Below, piece after piece: positions 1 through 8,884 of a DNA stretch of 47,022 nt. Numbering within the stretch: the stretch's first letter is position 1; every line of letters begins with the position of its first letter. The notes beneath the pieces are model-generated. The model did no database searches. It was not told where the DNA came from and was given only the letters and a program-made list of their open reading frames with translations. The translations under genes were made by a program, and so were the position numbers. Source of the stretch: an uncultured Lachnospiraceae bacterium (GTDB lineage: Bacteria; Bacillota; Clostridia; Lachnospirales; Lachnospiraceae); assembly GCA_902763335.1 (NCBI GenBank), contig CACWRR010000023.1:1-47022 (forward strand), given 5' to 3'.

Positions 1-1319
1 CACGGTATAAATGATACTGCACATGCCACTACAAACATGATAAGTCCTGCTATCACATAATTTTTGCAACACACTATGCTTTCCTTTACATCTATGTCAT
101 TTCTTACATAATAGTAATGTACAACAAGAACTATAAACTCTGCTGCCACTGTAGCGATTACCGCACCGATAACACCGACAACCGGTATCAGTATAAGATT
201 AAGCAGGAAATTGACTACTGCCCCTGCCACTACGGAAATCGTATAGTCCCGCTGTTTATTTGTAGGAATCTGATACTGTGTTCCTATAACATTGCTGAGC
301 CCTATAAATATGATAATCGGTGAGATACATATGAGTATCGTTCCGACCATGTCATATCCTTTTCCATAAAATATAGGTACAAATCTCTTTGATACTGAAA
401 TCAGTCCCAGTACCAACGGTACACCTATCATATAAGTATATCTGAATGACTTATTCATATATTCGTTTATGAGCTTTATATCTTTTTTGGCATATATACT
501 TGCCATTCTCGGAAGCATAACCGTTCCAAGAGAAGTTATAATTGTAAGAAGCAGTTTTACTATTTTCTGCGACTGTTCATAATATCCTACCTGCACCATG
601 GCAGACTGCTTTGCCAGTTTACCGAGCATCGTTCTGTCAAGAACCGTGTATACCTGAATCGCAACCTGTGGAATAAATAACATCACAGACGGCATCACAT
701 GACTGAATATATTAAGAGTCGAAAATTTTACCGGTGACAGATACGACGGCAGATAAAACCACAATGAAATATTTCCGATAATAAGTGAAAGCGAATAACA
801 GAGCGCATATAAAGGTAAATCCTCAGGTGATTTTACAAAAATAAATATCATCGCCACACATATAAGCTTAACCAGCATATTTCGTATGACTATCCTCTTA
901 AAATCCTCTATTCCCTGAAAAAACCAGCTTATATCAAAAATATTTGCAACAATGTCGATTATCTGGATTGCATACAATATTTTGTATTTGCCGTTCATAA
1001 CACATGTAAAATAAAACACCATCAGCGTTGCCGTCACCGTAATTGCCCTGAGGATAATAATTTCCCAGAAAACCTTCGTTCGTTTTTCACGCTCTTCCTG
1101 AATGTATGCAATCTCACGCTGACCATACATTGCTATACCTATGGTTCCAATCAATGTGAAATATGTCACTATTGACTGGGTATAACTGTATTTTCCAATG
1201 GGTCCTGCCCCCAGAACCCTCGACACATACGGTGTTGTAATGAGTGGCGTAATAAGTATCAGAATCTGATATGCCATATTATACATGTAGTTTTTTGTTA
1301 CACTTTTTCCACTGCTCAT
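1..1319 (-). CDS. Polysaccharide flippase (Wzx/MATE-like), 3' end outside window
   Basis: Translating the minus strand from the ATG at 1319 gives an open frame of 439 codons running off the window start, so the C-terminus is missing. The protein begins MSSGKSVTKNYMYNMAYQIL and continues with many hydrophobic segments, including ITPLITTPYVSRVLGAGPIG, typical of the N-terminus of Wzx/RfbX-type lipid-linked oligosaccharide flippases of the MOP superfamily. It has a ribosome site (AGGAAAGG) shortly upstream. It is the last gene seen of the minus-strand polysaccharide operon and would move the finished undecaprenyl-linked repeat unit across the membrane. Substrate cannot be predicted. Confidence 0.85.
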   Translation of the reverse strand, partial: MSSGKSVTKNYMYNMAYQILILITPLITTPYVSRVLGAGPIGKYSYTQSIVTYFTLIGTIGIAMYGQREIAYIQEEREKRTKVFWEIIILRAITVTATLMVFYFTCVMNGKYKILYAIQIIDIVANIFDISWFFQGIEDFKRIVIRNMLVKLICVAMIFIFVKSPEDLPLYALCYSLSLIIGNISLWFYLPSYLSPVKFSTLNIFSHVMPSVMLFIPQVAIQVYTVLDRTMLGKLAKQSAMVQVGYYEQSQKIVKLLLTIITSLGTVMLPRMASIYAKKDIKLINEYMNKSFRYTYMIGVPLVLGLISVSKRFVPIFYGKGYDMVGTILICISPIIIFIGLSNVIGTQYQIPTNKQRDYTISVVAGAVVNFLLNLILIPVVGVIGAVIATVAAEFIVLVVHYYYVRNDIDVKESIVCCKNYVIAGLIMFVVACAVSFIP

Positions 1320-1343
1320 GGTTATTTGCCTTTCCTTAAACAA

Positions 1344-2555
1344 CTAAATTTCTTTCAATATTTTAATATACTGAGCTGCTGATGAATCCATATCAAACTT
1401 TGACTTTATTAGCTGCTTTGATTTCTCTGACATTTTCTCTGCCACATCATGGCTGTCAAGAAGCATCTTTATACGCTCTGCGTATTCCTCCGGTTCTTCA
1501 CAATGAAAATACTCGGTGCCATCTTCTGCGTATATGCCCTCTATACCAAGCTTGTTGGTAAGTACAGGCATTCCCGATGACATTCCCTCTATAACTTTAA
1601 CTTTTATTCCGGCTCCCAGTACCAGCGGTGCAACCATGCATAATGCATCAGCAAAATAAGGTGACACATCCTCCACAAATCCGAGAACCTTTATATTGTC
1701 AGACTCAAGTTTCTTTAATTCTTCTACCGGTCCGCCTCCGATAACCTGAAATACCACTCCGGTATCCTTAAGTAACGGCATAACATTTTTTGCAAACCAT
1801 ATGGCACTGAGATAATTTTCCGGTCTGCCCATGGCTCCAAAAAATACAATGTTTTTGCTGTTTCCGTTCCATTTAACATCCGTAAAATCCATATAATACG
1901 GAACTATCGGATGTATCTTCTGTTTAGGCACATCATGTTTAAGCAGAATATTTGCATCCTTGTGGTTATGCGGAAAAACCATGTCACATGTCTCTATTGC
2001 CTTAAGTTCCTGCTTAAGCATCGTATTATATCTCACTTTTGCAAGCCACTTTTTATATGTTCCATTTTCATATTTATATTTTCTGTAATATCCAAGAAAT
2101 GTTACATCATGTTCAGACGCAACAAGCTTTGCCTGTGGAAATATTTCCTTTATCATATCCGCAAGCAATACTATAGGTGTCCACTCAAGAACTATGACAT
2201 CAGGAGTATATCCCTCTTTTTTCATGCTGTTAAGCTGCTCTTTTATCTTTTTAACATAATATCCTGATATTATGCCGGCATGTTTATCCCACGGGTTAAA
2301 CTTTGAGCTGATATTCATTATTCCTCTCGCCAGCTTATATTTCTTTTCCGGTCTTATACAGAATATTTTGTTTCCGATTCCATATTTATCGCAGTCAAGT
2401 TTTGGTAAATCATTTGGAATACAGAATGAAATCAGAAAAGCTTCAAAGTTCTCATCCTGCGCAACTCTTTTCAGATAAAAATTGTGTGTTTTTCCTCCTG
2501 CGTGTCCAACTCCATCATACGGAACATCAAACGATATAAATAATACTTTCTTCAT
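1344..2555 (-). CDS. Glycosyltransferase family 4 (GT-B)
   Basis: A 403-residue protein beginning MKKVLFISFDVPYDGVGHAGG, the usual GT-B start with a glycine-rich acceptor-side loop. The C-terminal half carries NIVFFGAMGRPEN and GAGIKVKVIEGMSSGMPVLT, which matches the nucleotide-sugar binding region of GT4 enzymes. It probably adds one sugar to the lipid-linked repeat unit on the cytoplasmic face. GAAAGGAAAAAGCC precedes the ATG. It lies 24 bases upstream of the flippase and follows gmhA. Because the heptose genes precede it directly it may be the heptosyltransferase, but this is only positional inference; donor and acceptor are unknown. Confidence 0.85.
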   Translation of the reverse strand: MKKVLFISFDVPYDGVGHAGGKTHNFYLKRVAQDENFEAFLISFCIPNDLPKLDCDKYGIGNKIFCIRPEKKYKLARGIMNISSKFNPWDKHAGIISGYYVKKIKEQLNSMKKEGYTPDVIVLEWTPIVLLADMIKEIFPQAKLVASEHDVTFLGYYRKYKYENGTYKKWLAKVRYNTMLKQELKAIETCDMVFPHNHKDANILLKHDVPKQKIHPIVPYYMDFTDVKWNGNSKNIVFFGAMGRPENYLSAIWFAKNVMPLLKDTGVVFQVIGGGPVEELKKLESDNIKVLGFVEDVSPYFADALCMVAPLVLGAGIKVKVIEGMSSGMPVLTNKLGIEGIYAEDGTEYFHCEEPEEYAERIKMLLDSHDVAEKMSEKSKQLIKSKFDMDSSAAQYIKILKEI

Positions 2556-2578
2556 GGCTTTTTCCTTTCATCGGCGGA

Positions 2579-3214
2579 TTAAAAATACCTCTCTTCAAGT
2601 TCAAGGCATAATGCGTGATATACCGGAAGATGATATTCCTGAACCTTATAAGGCTCTGTTCCCGGTACTTTTATAGTCACATCTGCATAATCTTTTAATT
2701 TTCCGCCTGTCTCTCCGGTAAGAGCTATCACTCCGATTCCCTTAGCCTTTGCAGTGATTGCTGCATAGACGACATTCTGCGAATTTCCTGATGTTGATAT
2801 TCCGAAGAATACATCATTGTCTGTGGCATATCCCATAACCTGCTGTGCAAATCCTACTTTTCCCTCAACATCATTAAGATATGCCGTACTGAGTGCAGAA
2901 TGACCACATAACGCAATGGCTGGAACTGCCTGCTGAAGACAGTCTGCAAGCACTTCACCGTTCTTCTCATCTATGTCTAAAAGTGTCTGTTTAAATTCCT
3001 CTGAAACCTTTCTCGGTTTTACAAAACCTTTCATAAGCTCTCCAACCATATGTTCAGAATCCGCGGCACTTCCACCGTTTCCGGCAATCAATATCTTTCC
3101 GCCCTTTTCATAACATTCAGAAAGAATATCCGCTGCCCTCTTTATATCTTCCTTTGCCGGTGCAAGTGCCGGATACCTCTCAATCAACTGCTCTATATAA
3201 TGATATTTCTCCAT
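2579..3214 (-). CDS. gmhA: Sedoheptulose-7-phosphate isomerase (SIS domain)
   Basis: GmhA converts sedoheptulose 7-phosphate to D-glycero-D-manno-heptose 7-phosphate, the first step of ADP- or GDP-heptose synthesis. The SIS-domain signature GNGGSAADSEHMVGELMKG is present near residues 45-65, followed by a second phosphate-binding stretch FGISTSGNSQNV. Length (about 211 residues) fits the family. I chose the internal ATG at 3214 (MEKYHY) because GGAGG lies five bases upstream of it; a frame four codons longer is open. With gmhB, hddA and hddC next to it, this is the GDP-heptose branch. Confidence 0.92.
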   Translation of the reverse strand: MEKYHYIEQLIERYPALAPAKEDIKRAADILSECYEKGGKILIAGNGGSAADSEHMVGELMKGFVKPRKVSEEFKQTLLDIDEKNGEVLADCLQQAVPAIALCGHSALSTAYLNDVEGKVGFAQQVMGYATDNDVFFGISTSGNSQNVVYAAITAKAKGIGVIALTGETGGKLKDYADVTIKVPGTEPYKVQEYHLPVYHALCLELEERYF

Positions 3215-3242
3215 ATCTGCCTCCATCCCGAAGTGCTTAATA

Positions 3243-3806
3243 TTAATTCACTTCTATTTGATTTATCAGCCTCGCAGCCTCAGCTAAATCCGATGCATAA
3301 TAGTCATATTCATCGTACCCTTCTTCCCTAAGCTGCTTTCCGTACCCTGTTCCCACAAGTATTGTTTTTATTCCAAAATTTTTGCCTGCGCCTATATCTC
3401 CCTTATTGTCACCTATCATCCATGAGGCGTCCATGTCTATGTCATAATATTCCCTGCATTTTTCAAACATACCGGTACCCGGCTTTCTGCAGCTGCATTC
3501 ACATTTGTATTCGCCTGTTCCATTTACCGGATGATGCGGACAGTACATATATCTGTCGATGTGTGCTCCGTATTTTTCAAGTTCACCGTCTATATAATGA
3601 TGGAGTACTTTTACATCTTCTTCTGTGTAATATCCTCTGGCAACTCCCGCCTGATTGGTTACAACAACTACCCTGTATCCGTTATCATTAAATGATTTTA
3701 TTGCCTCCGGTACTCCACTTATAAACTGAAAATCCTCTGTTTTGTACAGATAATTTTTTTCTACATTTATAGTTCCGTCCCTGTCAAGAAATATTATCTT
3801 ATCCAT
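3243..3806 (-). CDS. gmhB: D-glycero-D-manno-heptose-1,7-bisphosphate 7-phosphatase (HAD-IIIA)
   Basis: A 187-residue HAD phosphatase. Motif I FLDRDGTIN gives the nucleophile Asp and acid/base Asp, motif II is VVVTNQAG, and the late acidic motif is GDNKGDI. Between them is the Cys/His-rich zinc loop CPHHP...CECSCRKPGTGM typical of GmhB. It removes the 7-phosphate of heptose 1,7-bisphosphate. AGGAGCAGAC precedes the ATG. It lies between hddA and gmhA. The family also includes histidinol phosphatases, but the neighbours settle the assignment. Confidence 0.92.
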   Translation of the reverse strand: MDKIIFLDRDGTINVEKNYLYKTEDFQFISGVPEAIKSFNDNGYRVVVVTNQAGVARGYYTEEDVKVLHHYIDGELEKYGAHIDRYMYCPHHPVNGTGEYKCECSCRKPGTGMFEKCREYYDIDMDASWMIGDNKGDIGAGKNFGIKTILVGTGYGKQLREEGYDEYDYYASDLAEAARLINQIEVN

Positions 3807-3828
3807 GTCTGCTCCTAAATAGCCACAT

Positions 3829-4908
3829 TTATTTTATATCAAATGTATATTTTCCATCCGGTATAGAGACTTCCACTTTGTCATAGTTCCATCTCTTTTC
3901 ATCCATCTTCCATGCCTGTGAGCCTCTGAATTCAAAATTCCAGTCTGCAAGCTGACCGCCTGCTGCTTCCATCTTCTGTGCAACAATATGTCTTATATTA
4001 TACGGACAATACATAAGAAGGTATCCGCCTCCGCCGGCACCGAGAAGTTTGCCGCCAAGGGCTCCCGCCTTTATAGCCGTATCGTATAATTCATCTATCT
4101 GAGGATTTGTAATCTTGCTACTCATTCTCTTCTTACTCTTCCATCCATAATCAAGAAGTTTACCAAAACTGTGAAGATTTCCCTTTAACAATTCGTCCTT
4201 CATGGCATATGCAAGTGCCTTGACTTCTGACATTGCTTTTAATGCATCCACATTTTTATCTTTATAATTCTTGACCTGATCATCAATAATATTAGCCGAT
4301 ACGTGAATATTTCCCGTATAACACAGCAAAAGATTGCTCTCAAGTTCGTGGACAATATCTTTCTTTATCCTGAGTGGATTCACAACTACCTGATTTCTTC
4401 CATGGAACTCTATAAAATTGAATCCGCCAAATGTAGCTGCATACTGATCCTGATATCCGCCTGATATGCCAAGGTCAATTCGCTCAACCTCATATGCCAT
4501 ATCTGCAAGAGCATATGCATCAAGTTCTTCACCTTTCCACCTTGACAATGCCTTCAGTAAAGCAACCATCACCGTAGATGAAGTTCCGAGACCTGAACCC
4601 GGAGGTGCATCACACTGAAGATACACTTCGCATCCCTGTTTTATATCCATGCGTTTAAGTGCTGCCTTTACAAGATCAAGGCTTCCATTGTATACATAAT
4701 TTTCTTTTGTGTTATATTTTACCGTCATATCAAAATCCAGTGAATGAACGATAATGTTATCATCATTCCTCGGAACTATAGAACAGCTTGCAAATTTATT
4801 AATCGTACTTCCAAGTATGGCTCCACCCATTTCCTCACAAAAAGGAGCAACATCGGTTCCGCCTCCGCCAAAACTCACCCTCAAAGGTGCTCTTCCTCGT
4901 ATTATCAT
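3829..4908 (-). CDS. hddA: D-glycero-alpha-D-manno-heptose-7-phosphate kinase (GHMP kinase)
   Basis: A 359-residue GHMP-superfamily kinase. It opens RGRAPLRVSFGGGGTDVAPF, as HddA and related sugar kinases do, and has the ATP loop PPGSGLGTSSTVMVALL near residue 105. A third GHMP motif, GGKLLGAGGGGYLL, lies near residue 280. HddA phosphorylates C1 of heptose 7-phosphate with alpha configuration, which commits the pathway to GDP-heptose rather than the ADP-heptose made by HldE in Gram-negatives. No strong ribosome site is seen before the ATG. Fucokinase-like relatives exist, but the gmhA/gmhB/hddC context is decisive. Confidence 0.9.
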   Translation of the reverse strand: MIIRGRAPLRVSFGGGGTDVAPFCEEMGGAILGSTINKFASCSIVPRNDDNIIVHSLDFDMTVKYNTKENYVYNGSLDLVKAALKRMDIKQGCEVYLQCDAPPGSGLGTSSTVMVALLKALSRWKGEELDAYALADMAYEVERIDLGISGGYQDQYAATFGGFNFIEFHGRNQVVVNPLRIKKDIVHELESNLLLCYTGNIHVSANIIDDQVKNYKDKNVDALKAMSEVKALAYAMKDELLKGNLHSFGKLLDYGWKSKKRMSSKITNPQIDELYDTAIKAGALGGKLLGAGGGGYLLMYCPYNIRHIVAQKMEAAGGQLADWNFEFRGSQAWKMDEKRWNYDKVEVSIPDGKYTFDIK

Positions 4909-4934
4909 TTATCTTCACACTTTCTTTTCTTTTT

Positions 4935-5636
4935 CTACAGATTATTTTCCCTGACATCCTTCTGAAATCTGAAGTAGTCCTCCGGCACGCCTATATCTAT
5001 AAAATATCCGTCATTCACATATGCCGTAATAATCATTTCTTCATCCAGCCACTTTGGAATCATTTCATTTTCCAGTGAGCATTTTCTGTCCGGAATATCC
5101 CCTAACAGTTTTTTACTCATATAATATATTCCGCCATTTATAAGACCGGCAACAGCCTCCTCCGATTTTTCATTGAATCCTGTAACTCTGTCACCATCTG
5201 TTGACACGCTTCCATACCTTGATTTGTCACTTACTTCCCTAAGCACAAGTACCATCTCAGATGCAGTATTTTCTTTCATGTCAACCAGTCTGCTATAATC
5301 AAGATTATAATAAGTATCCGCATTTAATACAAAGAAATAATCATCCTTTATAAAATCTGCCGCATTCTTAATGGCTCCGGCTGTTCCTAACTGCTCTTTC
5401 TCGTATGAATACTCTGCTTTTATGCCAAACTTACTGCCATCTCCAAAATATTCCTCTATCATGGAGCCTTTATAACCAACCGCAAATATTATATCTGTAA
5501 TATCATTCTTTTTTAACTGTGTCAGAAGATACTCCAAAAACGGCTTACCCTCAACCAGTGCCATAGGTTTGGGCCTGTCATTTACAACACTTCTGAGTCT
5601 TGTGCCAAGCCCTCCTGCCAACAATAAAGCCTGCAT
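4935..5636 (-). CDS. hddC: D-glycero-alpha-D-manno-heptose-1-phosphate guanylyltransferase
   Basis: A 233-residue sugar-1-phosphate nucleotidyltransferase starting MQALLLAGGLGTRLRSVVND, the classical nucleotide-binding loop, followed by RPKPM and the catalytic acidic region FVLNADTYYN. GGAGGTAATT precedes the ATG. The fold alone would allow glucose-1-phosphate or mannose-1-phosphate as substrate. Standing at the head of an hddC-hddA-gmhB-gmhA block, it is best read as HddC, making GDP-D-glycero-alpha-D-manno-heptose. The resulting GDP-heptose would feed a heptosyltransferase of this operon. Confidence 0.88.
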   Translation of the reverse strand: MQALLLAGGLGTRLRSVVNDRPKPMALVEGKPFLEYLLTQLKKNDITDIIFAVGYKGSMIEEYFGDGSKFGIKAEYSYEKEQLGTAGAIKNAADFIKDDYFFVLNADTYYNLDYSRLVDMKENTASEMVLVLREVSDKSRYGSVSTDGDRVTGFNEKSEEAVAGLINGGIYYMSKKLLGDIPDRKCSLENEMIPKWLDEEMIITAYVNDGYFIDIGVPEDYFRFQKDVRENNL

Positions 5637-5664
5637 AATTACCTCCGTTTAAAAATACTAATCT

Positions 5665-6942
5665 TTAATCTTTCTGTATACACCTGTTATACTGTAATGA
5701 TGCCACAATGTAGAACATTACCAGCAGTTCAAAATCCTGTACGAATGGTAATGATAAGTAACCTATAAGCATAACCATCACTACCGCGGTAATAACAAGT
5801 ATCTCATTTCTCTTAGTTTCTCTGTACGTTTTCACGTTATCCATAATAACTCTTACATATCCGCCAAAGTACACTATCGCACCTATTATTCCCACTTCAT
5901 ATTCCATGAGGAAGTATGAAGATTCAGTCAGATTCGGATTGTCGATAAACAGCTTTGCCCTAGGTCCGTTTTTACCGAGTCCCAATCCCAACGGATGTTT
6001 AAACATATTTTCTATTGAATCAAGCCACGAATTCCAATGTCCGAGAAAAGATGAATCTTTTCCGGTAAACGTGTTGTAAAGCAGTGTTGTAAACGCATTC
6101 ACAACGCTCGTATGAATCAATAATTTATCAATCACTATATACAGAACCGCTACGACCACACATGCAATGCCCGCCTTAACTACTAACATTTTCTGAGTAT
6201 TATCAGTGTTGGTTATAAAATACAAAACAAATACTGCCACACATGCCACCCACGATGTTCTTGAAAATGTAAGAACAAGCGTTATAAGCGATACTGCTAT
6301 GGTGATATATGCAAATATTTTATTTATTCCAAGCTTCTTGTATACGAATAAGACCACACTAATCATTATCGTCAAAAACATTCCATATGTATTCGGTGCC
6401 GCAAATGTTGATGTCACACGCTGCATATATCCGCCGCCAAGCATATAGAACTCATTTTTAAGCCTGAGTCCGTGATGAACTCTCTTTGTCTGATATCCCA
6501 TGTCAATAAGGAATGAATCCCCGAGTATATGTGCCTGAAACACGCCCCAGACACACAGTATTATACCATTAATCATAACAAGCTTTAATACAAATGCTAT
6601 CTCTTTTTTGTCTATATCCGTATATTTTATTATAGGCACAAGGAGAAGCGGAACAAAATATATTCTTGATATGTAAAGTGCATGATACATTGAATGGCTG
6701 AAACAGACATATATAAAAATAATAGCCATAAATGCAACAAGCATAATTTCAAATGTCGATATTTTAAACTTTTTCTTTCCCGTTATAAGCTGATATAACG
6801 TAATGAGAAACAGCACACCTATTACCATTTCCTTCCAGAGTTTAAGAACTCCGACACCTGACAACAGGATACTTATTACCTGAAAATGATATGGTAAAAC
6901 AAGTATTAGCAGTAACAGTAATATTTTCTTAAATTTTTCCAT
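5665..6942 (-). CDS. O-antigen polymerase/ligase-like membrane protein (Wzy-type)
   Basis: A 425-residue protein made almost entirely of hydrophobic segments (at least ten), with a large polar loop around residues 290-340 containing DSSFLGHWNSWLDSIENM and HPLGLGLGKNGPRAK. That layout and the HPLGxGLG motif are typical of the Wzy/WaaL O-antigen polymerase family, which joins lipid-linked repeat units outside the membrane. GGAGGATATAG precedes the ATG. It is in the middle of the polysaccharide operon, which otherwise lacks a polymerase in this window, so polymerase is the more likely role than ligase. Confidence 0.85.
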   Translation of the reverse strand: MEKFKKILLLLLILVLPYHFQVISILLSGVGVLKLWKEMVIGVLFLITLYQLITGKKKFKISTFEIMLVAFMAIIFIYVCFSHSMYHALYISRIYFVPLLLVPIIKYTDIDKKEIAFVLKLVMINGIILCVWGVFQAHILGDSFLIDMGYQTKRVHHGLRLKNEFYMLGGGYMQRVTSTFAAPNTYGMFLTIMISVVLFVYKKLGINKIFAYITIAVSLITLVLTFSRTSWVACVAVFVLYFITNTDNTQKMLVVKAGIACVVVAVLYIVIDKLLIHTSVVNAFTTLLYNTFTGKDSSFLGHWNSWLDSIENMFKHPLGLGLGKNGPRAKLFIDNPNLTESSYFLMEYEVGIIGAIVYFGGYVRVIMDNVKTYRETKRNEILVITAVVMVMLIGYLSLPFVQDFELLVMFYIVASLQYNRCIQKD

Positions 6943-6954
6943 CTATATCCTCCG

Positions 6955-7833
6955 TTATTTAACTAAATATCCCCGCCAGATTATCCTGTATATAACATTG
7001 ACAAACAATATATCAATATTCTTAATAGATTCCTTTATAAACAGTTTTTTATTACTTCTGTCAACACGCTTATAATATATTCTGCGTTTAATCAATCTTA
7101 ATGTCTTTTTGTCAAACCATGTACACTCATCTAACACTTTCAATAACTCTTTAGTCGATTCAAACATTTTATCATCATCGGATGATAAATTCACACCTGT
7201 ATCAACATGTCTGTATACAACTTCATAATTACATGTCATCTCTATCTCATTTTCAAACATTAAAAGCCATAATAGATAATCATCTGTTCCATTATTTTTT
7301 AATATTCTGAATTTCCAGTCTCTTGGAATTGAGCTTTTCCTTATAATACACTGCCCCGGCGATGCTATGAAATCTCTCAGCCACACATATGCAAATTTTT
7401 TTGATGCAATCCACTGGGAAAACTTATTTGAAAATATAAGATTATCTTTACCATCTGCCTCTAAAATGCCATTAGCCATCACTACATCGGAAATATCTTT
7501 TTCGATAGTCTCATACTGCGAACGAAGGCTTTTCTTTGACAATTCATCATCCTGGTCAAGAAACACTATATATCTGCCGTGACATGCATTTACCCCATTT
7601 ACTCTTGAAGCATGGATACCGGAATTTTCACTGTTATTAACAACTATTACATCGAATCCTTTCACCTTAGTCTCATCATAAGATATAGGCACATCCGGGC
7701 TGTCATTTACAAGAACTACTTCCATCTGCACTTCTATTTCATTCATATACTTCGCACACTGCGACATTCTTTCCATATATCTGTTTAAATATTTATTTCC
7801 ATGATATACCGGTGTTATAACGGAAAGTTCCAT
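6955..7833 (-). CDS. Glycosyltransferase family 2 (GT-A)
   Basis: A 292-residue GT-A enzyme. It begins MELSVITPVYHGNKYLNRYM and contains GRYIVFLDQDDELSKKSL, where the DQDD stretch is the metal and nucleotide-sugar binding DXD region. The C-terminal part is basic and has no obvious membrane span. GGAGG sits six bases before the ATG. It adds a sugar to the growing repeat unit. It lies 13 bases upstream of the polymerase gene and just downstream of a second GT2 gene. Donor and linkage cannot be read from the sequence. Confidence 0.85.
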   Translation of the reverse strand: MELSVITPVYHGNKYLNRYMERMSQCAKYMNEIEVQMEVVLVNDSPDVPISYDETKVKGFDVIVVNNSENSGIHASRVNGVNACHGRYIVFLDQDDELSKKSLRSQYETIEKDISDVVMANGILEADGKDNLIFSNKFSQWIASKKFAYVWLRDFIASPGQCIIRKSSIPRDWKFRILKNNGTDDYLLWLLMFENEIEMTCNYEVVYRHVDTGVNLSSDDDKMFESTKELLKVLDECTWFDKKTLRLIKRRIYYKRVDRSNKKLFIKESIKNIDILFVNVIYRIIWRGYLVK

Positions 7834-7852
7834 TCCATACCTCCATATATTT

Positions 7853-8884
7853 CTATGTATTATTTGACCTGTTCATCATACTCTTTACCATCATAATAAA
7901 ATATACACCATAATAAAATCTGTATTTTGCAAAAATAAGAGCCATCTTTCTTGTAATCGGAAGTTCAAGTCCTTCTGCTCTGGCTATTACAGCTTTATAT
8001 GGTTTTCTTGATGAAAGAAGCTTTAACTGTGCCATCTTTTCATCATTTGATATCTTATTTGCAGGACTGAATATGTGGTTCATATTAAGCATAAGGTAAG
8101 ATATTCCCACAAATGCATAGTAGGATTTCTTTAAATACTTCCTCATCCTCTCAGAATTATTCACATCATGTGCAATAGTCATAATTGTCTTATCATATCT
8201 CTCAGGCATATCTTTCCTATACATGCGCACAGCAGATGCATCACCCTGTCTGTAATGATAAAACGCTTTATTTATATACACTGATTTTCTCATTTTTTCA
8301 AATATTCTGAAATTCAGTTCAACATCCTCACCATTCGTAAGCCTGTCATCAAATCTGCTGTCTCCTATAACCTTTCTGGTATAAAGCTTCATGCAGCACA
8401 TTCCCATTAAACGCATATCAAACGGATTAAACTCCTGTTTCCATGTATCAAAATCAAGTTCCTTATCAGGATAAACGTTTACTTCAACTGATTTTCCCGT
8501 AAATTCCTTGATATATCTCCACATGACTATATCCGCCTGCGTCTTTACTGCTGTTTTATATGCATATTCACAACAATCCTCATCAATCCAGTCATCGCTG
8601 TCAACAAACATAATATATTCTGCCGAAGCATTGTCTATTCCCATATTTTTGGCTGTAGAAACACCGCCATTACTTTTTCTGAAAAATCTTATTCTTTTAT
8701 CCTTTTGTGATGCCTCATAGGCATATTGCGCATATTTTCCCTCTGAACCGTCATCAACAAGAATTATCTCTATCTGTTCAAGTGTCTGATTAATCAGACT
8801 GTCAACGCATTTATTTAATATATCACGCTCAATATTATAAACCGGCACGACAATAGAAACCAAAGGCCATTGTTTTCTACTCAT
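7853..8884 (-). CDS. Glycosyltransferase family 2 (GT-A)
   Basis: A 343-residue GT2 enzyme starting MSRKQWPLVSIVVPVYNIER, with IEIILVDDGSEG and EYIMFVDSDDWIDEDCC carrying the DXD-type acidic residues. It is longer at the C-terminus than the neighbouring GT2, with a helical, basic tail. Its ATG overlaps the end of the upstream DUF1972-type transferase gene by eight bases, which suggests coupled translation. A role in extending the lipid-linked repeat unit follows from family and operon; the sugar is unknown. Confidence 0.87.
   Translation of the reverse strand: MSRKQWPLVSIVVPVYNIERDILNKCVDSLINQTLEQIEIILVDDGSEGKYAQYAYEASQKDKRIRFFRKSNGGVSTAKNMGIDNASAEYIMFVDSDDWIDEDCCEYAYKTAVKTQADIVMWRYIKEFTGKSVEVNVYPDKELDFDTWKQEFNPFDMRLMGMCCMKLYTRKVIGDSRFDDRLTNGEDVELNFRIFEKMRKSVYINKAFYHYRQGDASAVRMYRKDMPERYDKTIMTIAHDVNNSERMRKYLKKSYYAFVGISYLMLNMNHIFSPANKISNDEKMAQLKLLSSRKPYKAVIARAEGLELPITRKMALIFAKYRFYYGVYFIMMVKSMMNRSNNT

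Noticed and set aside
117-323. Plus-strand open frame opposite the flippase
   Set aside because: It is antisense to a clear membrane-protein frame, has no recognisable domain and no good ribosome site.
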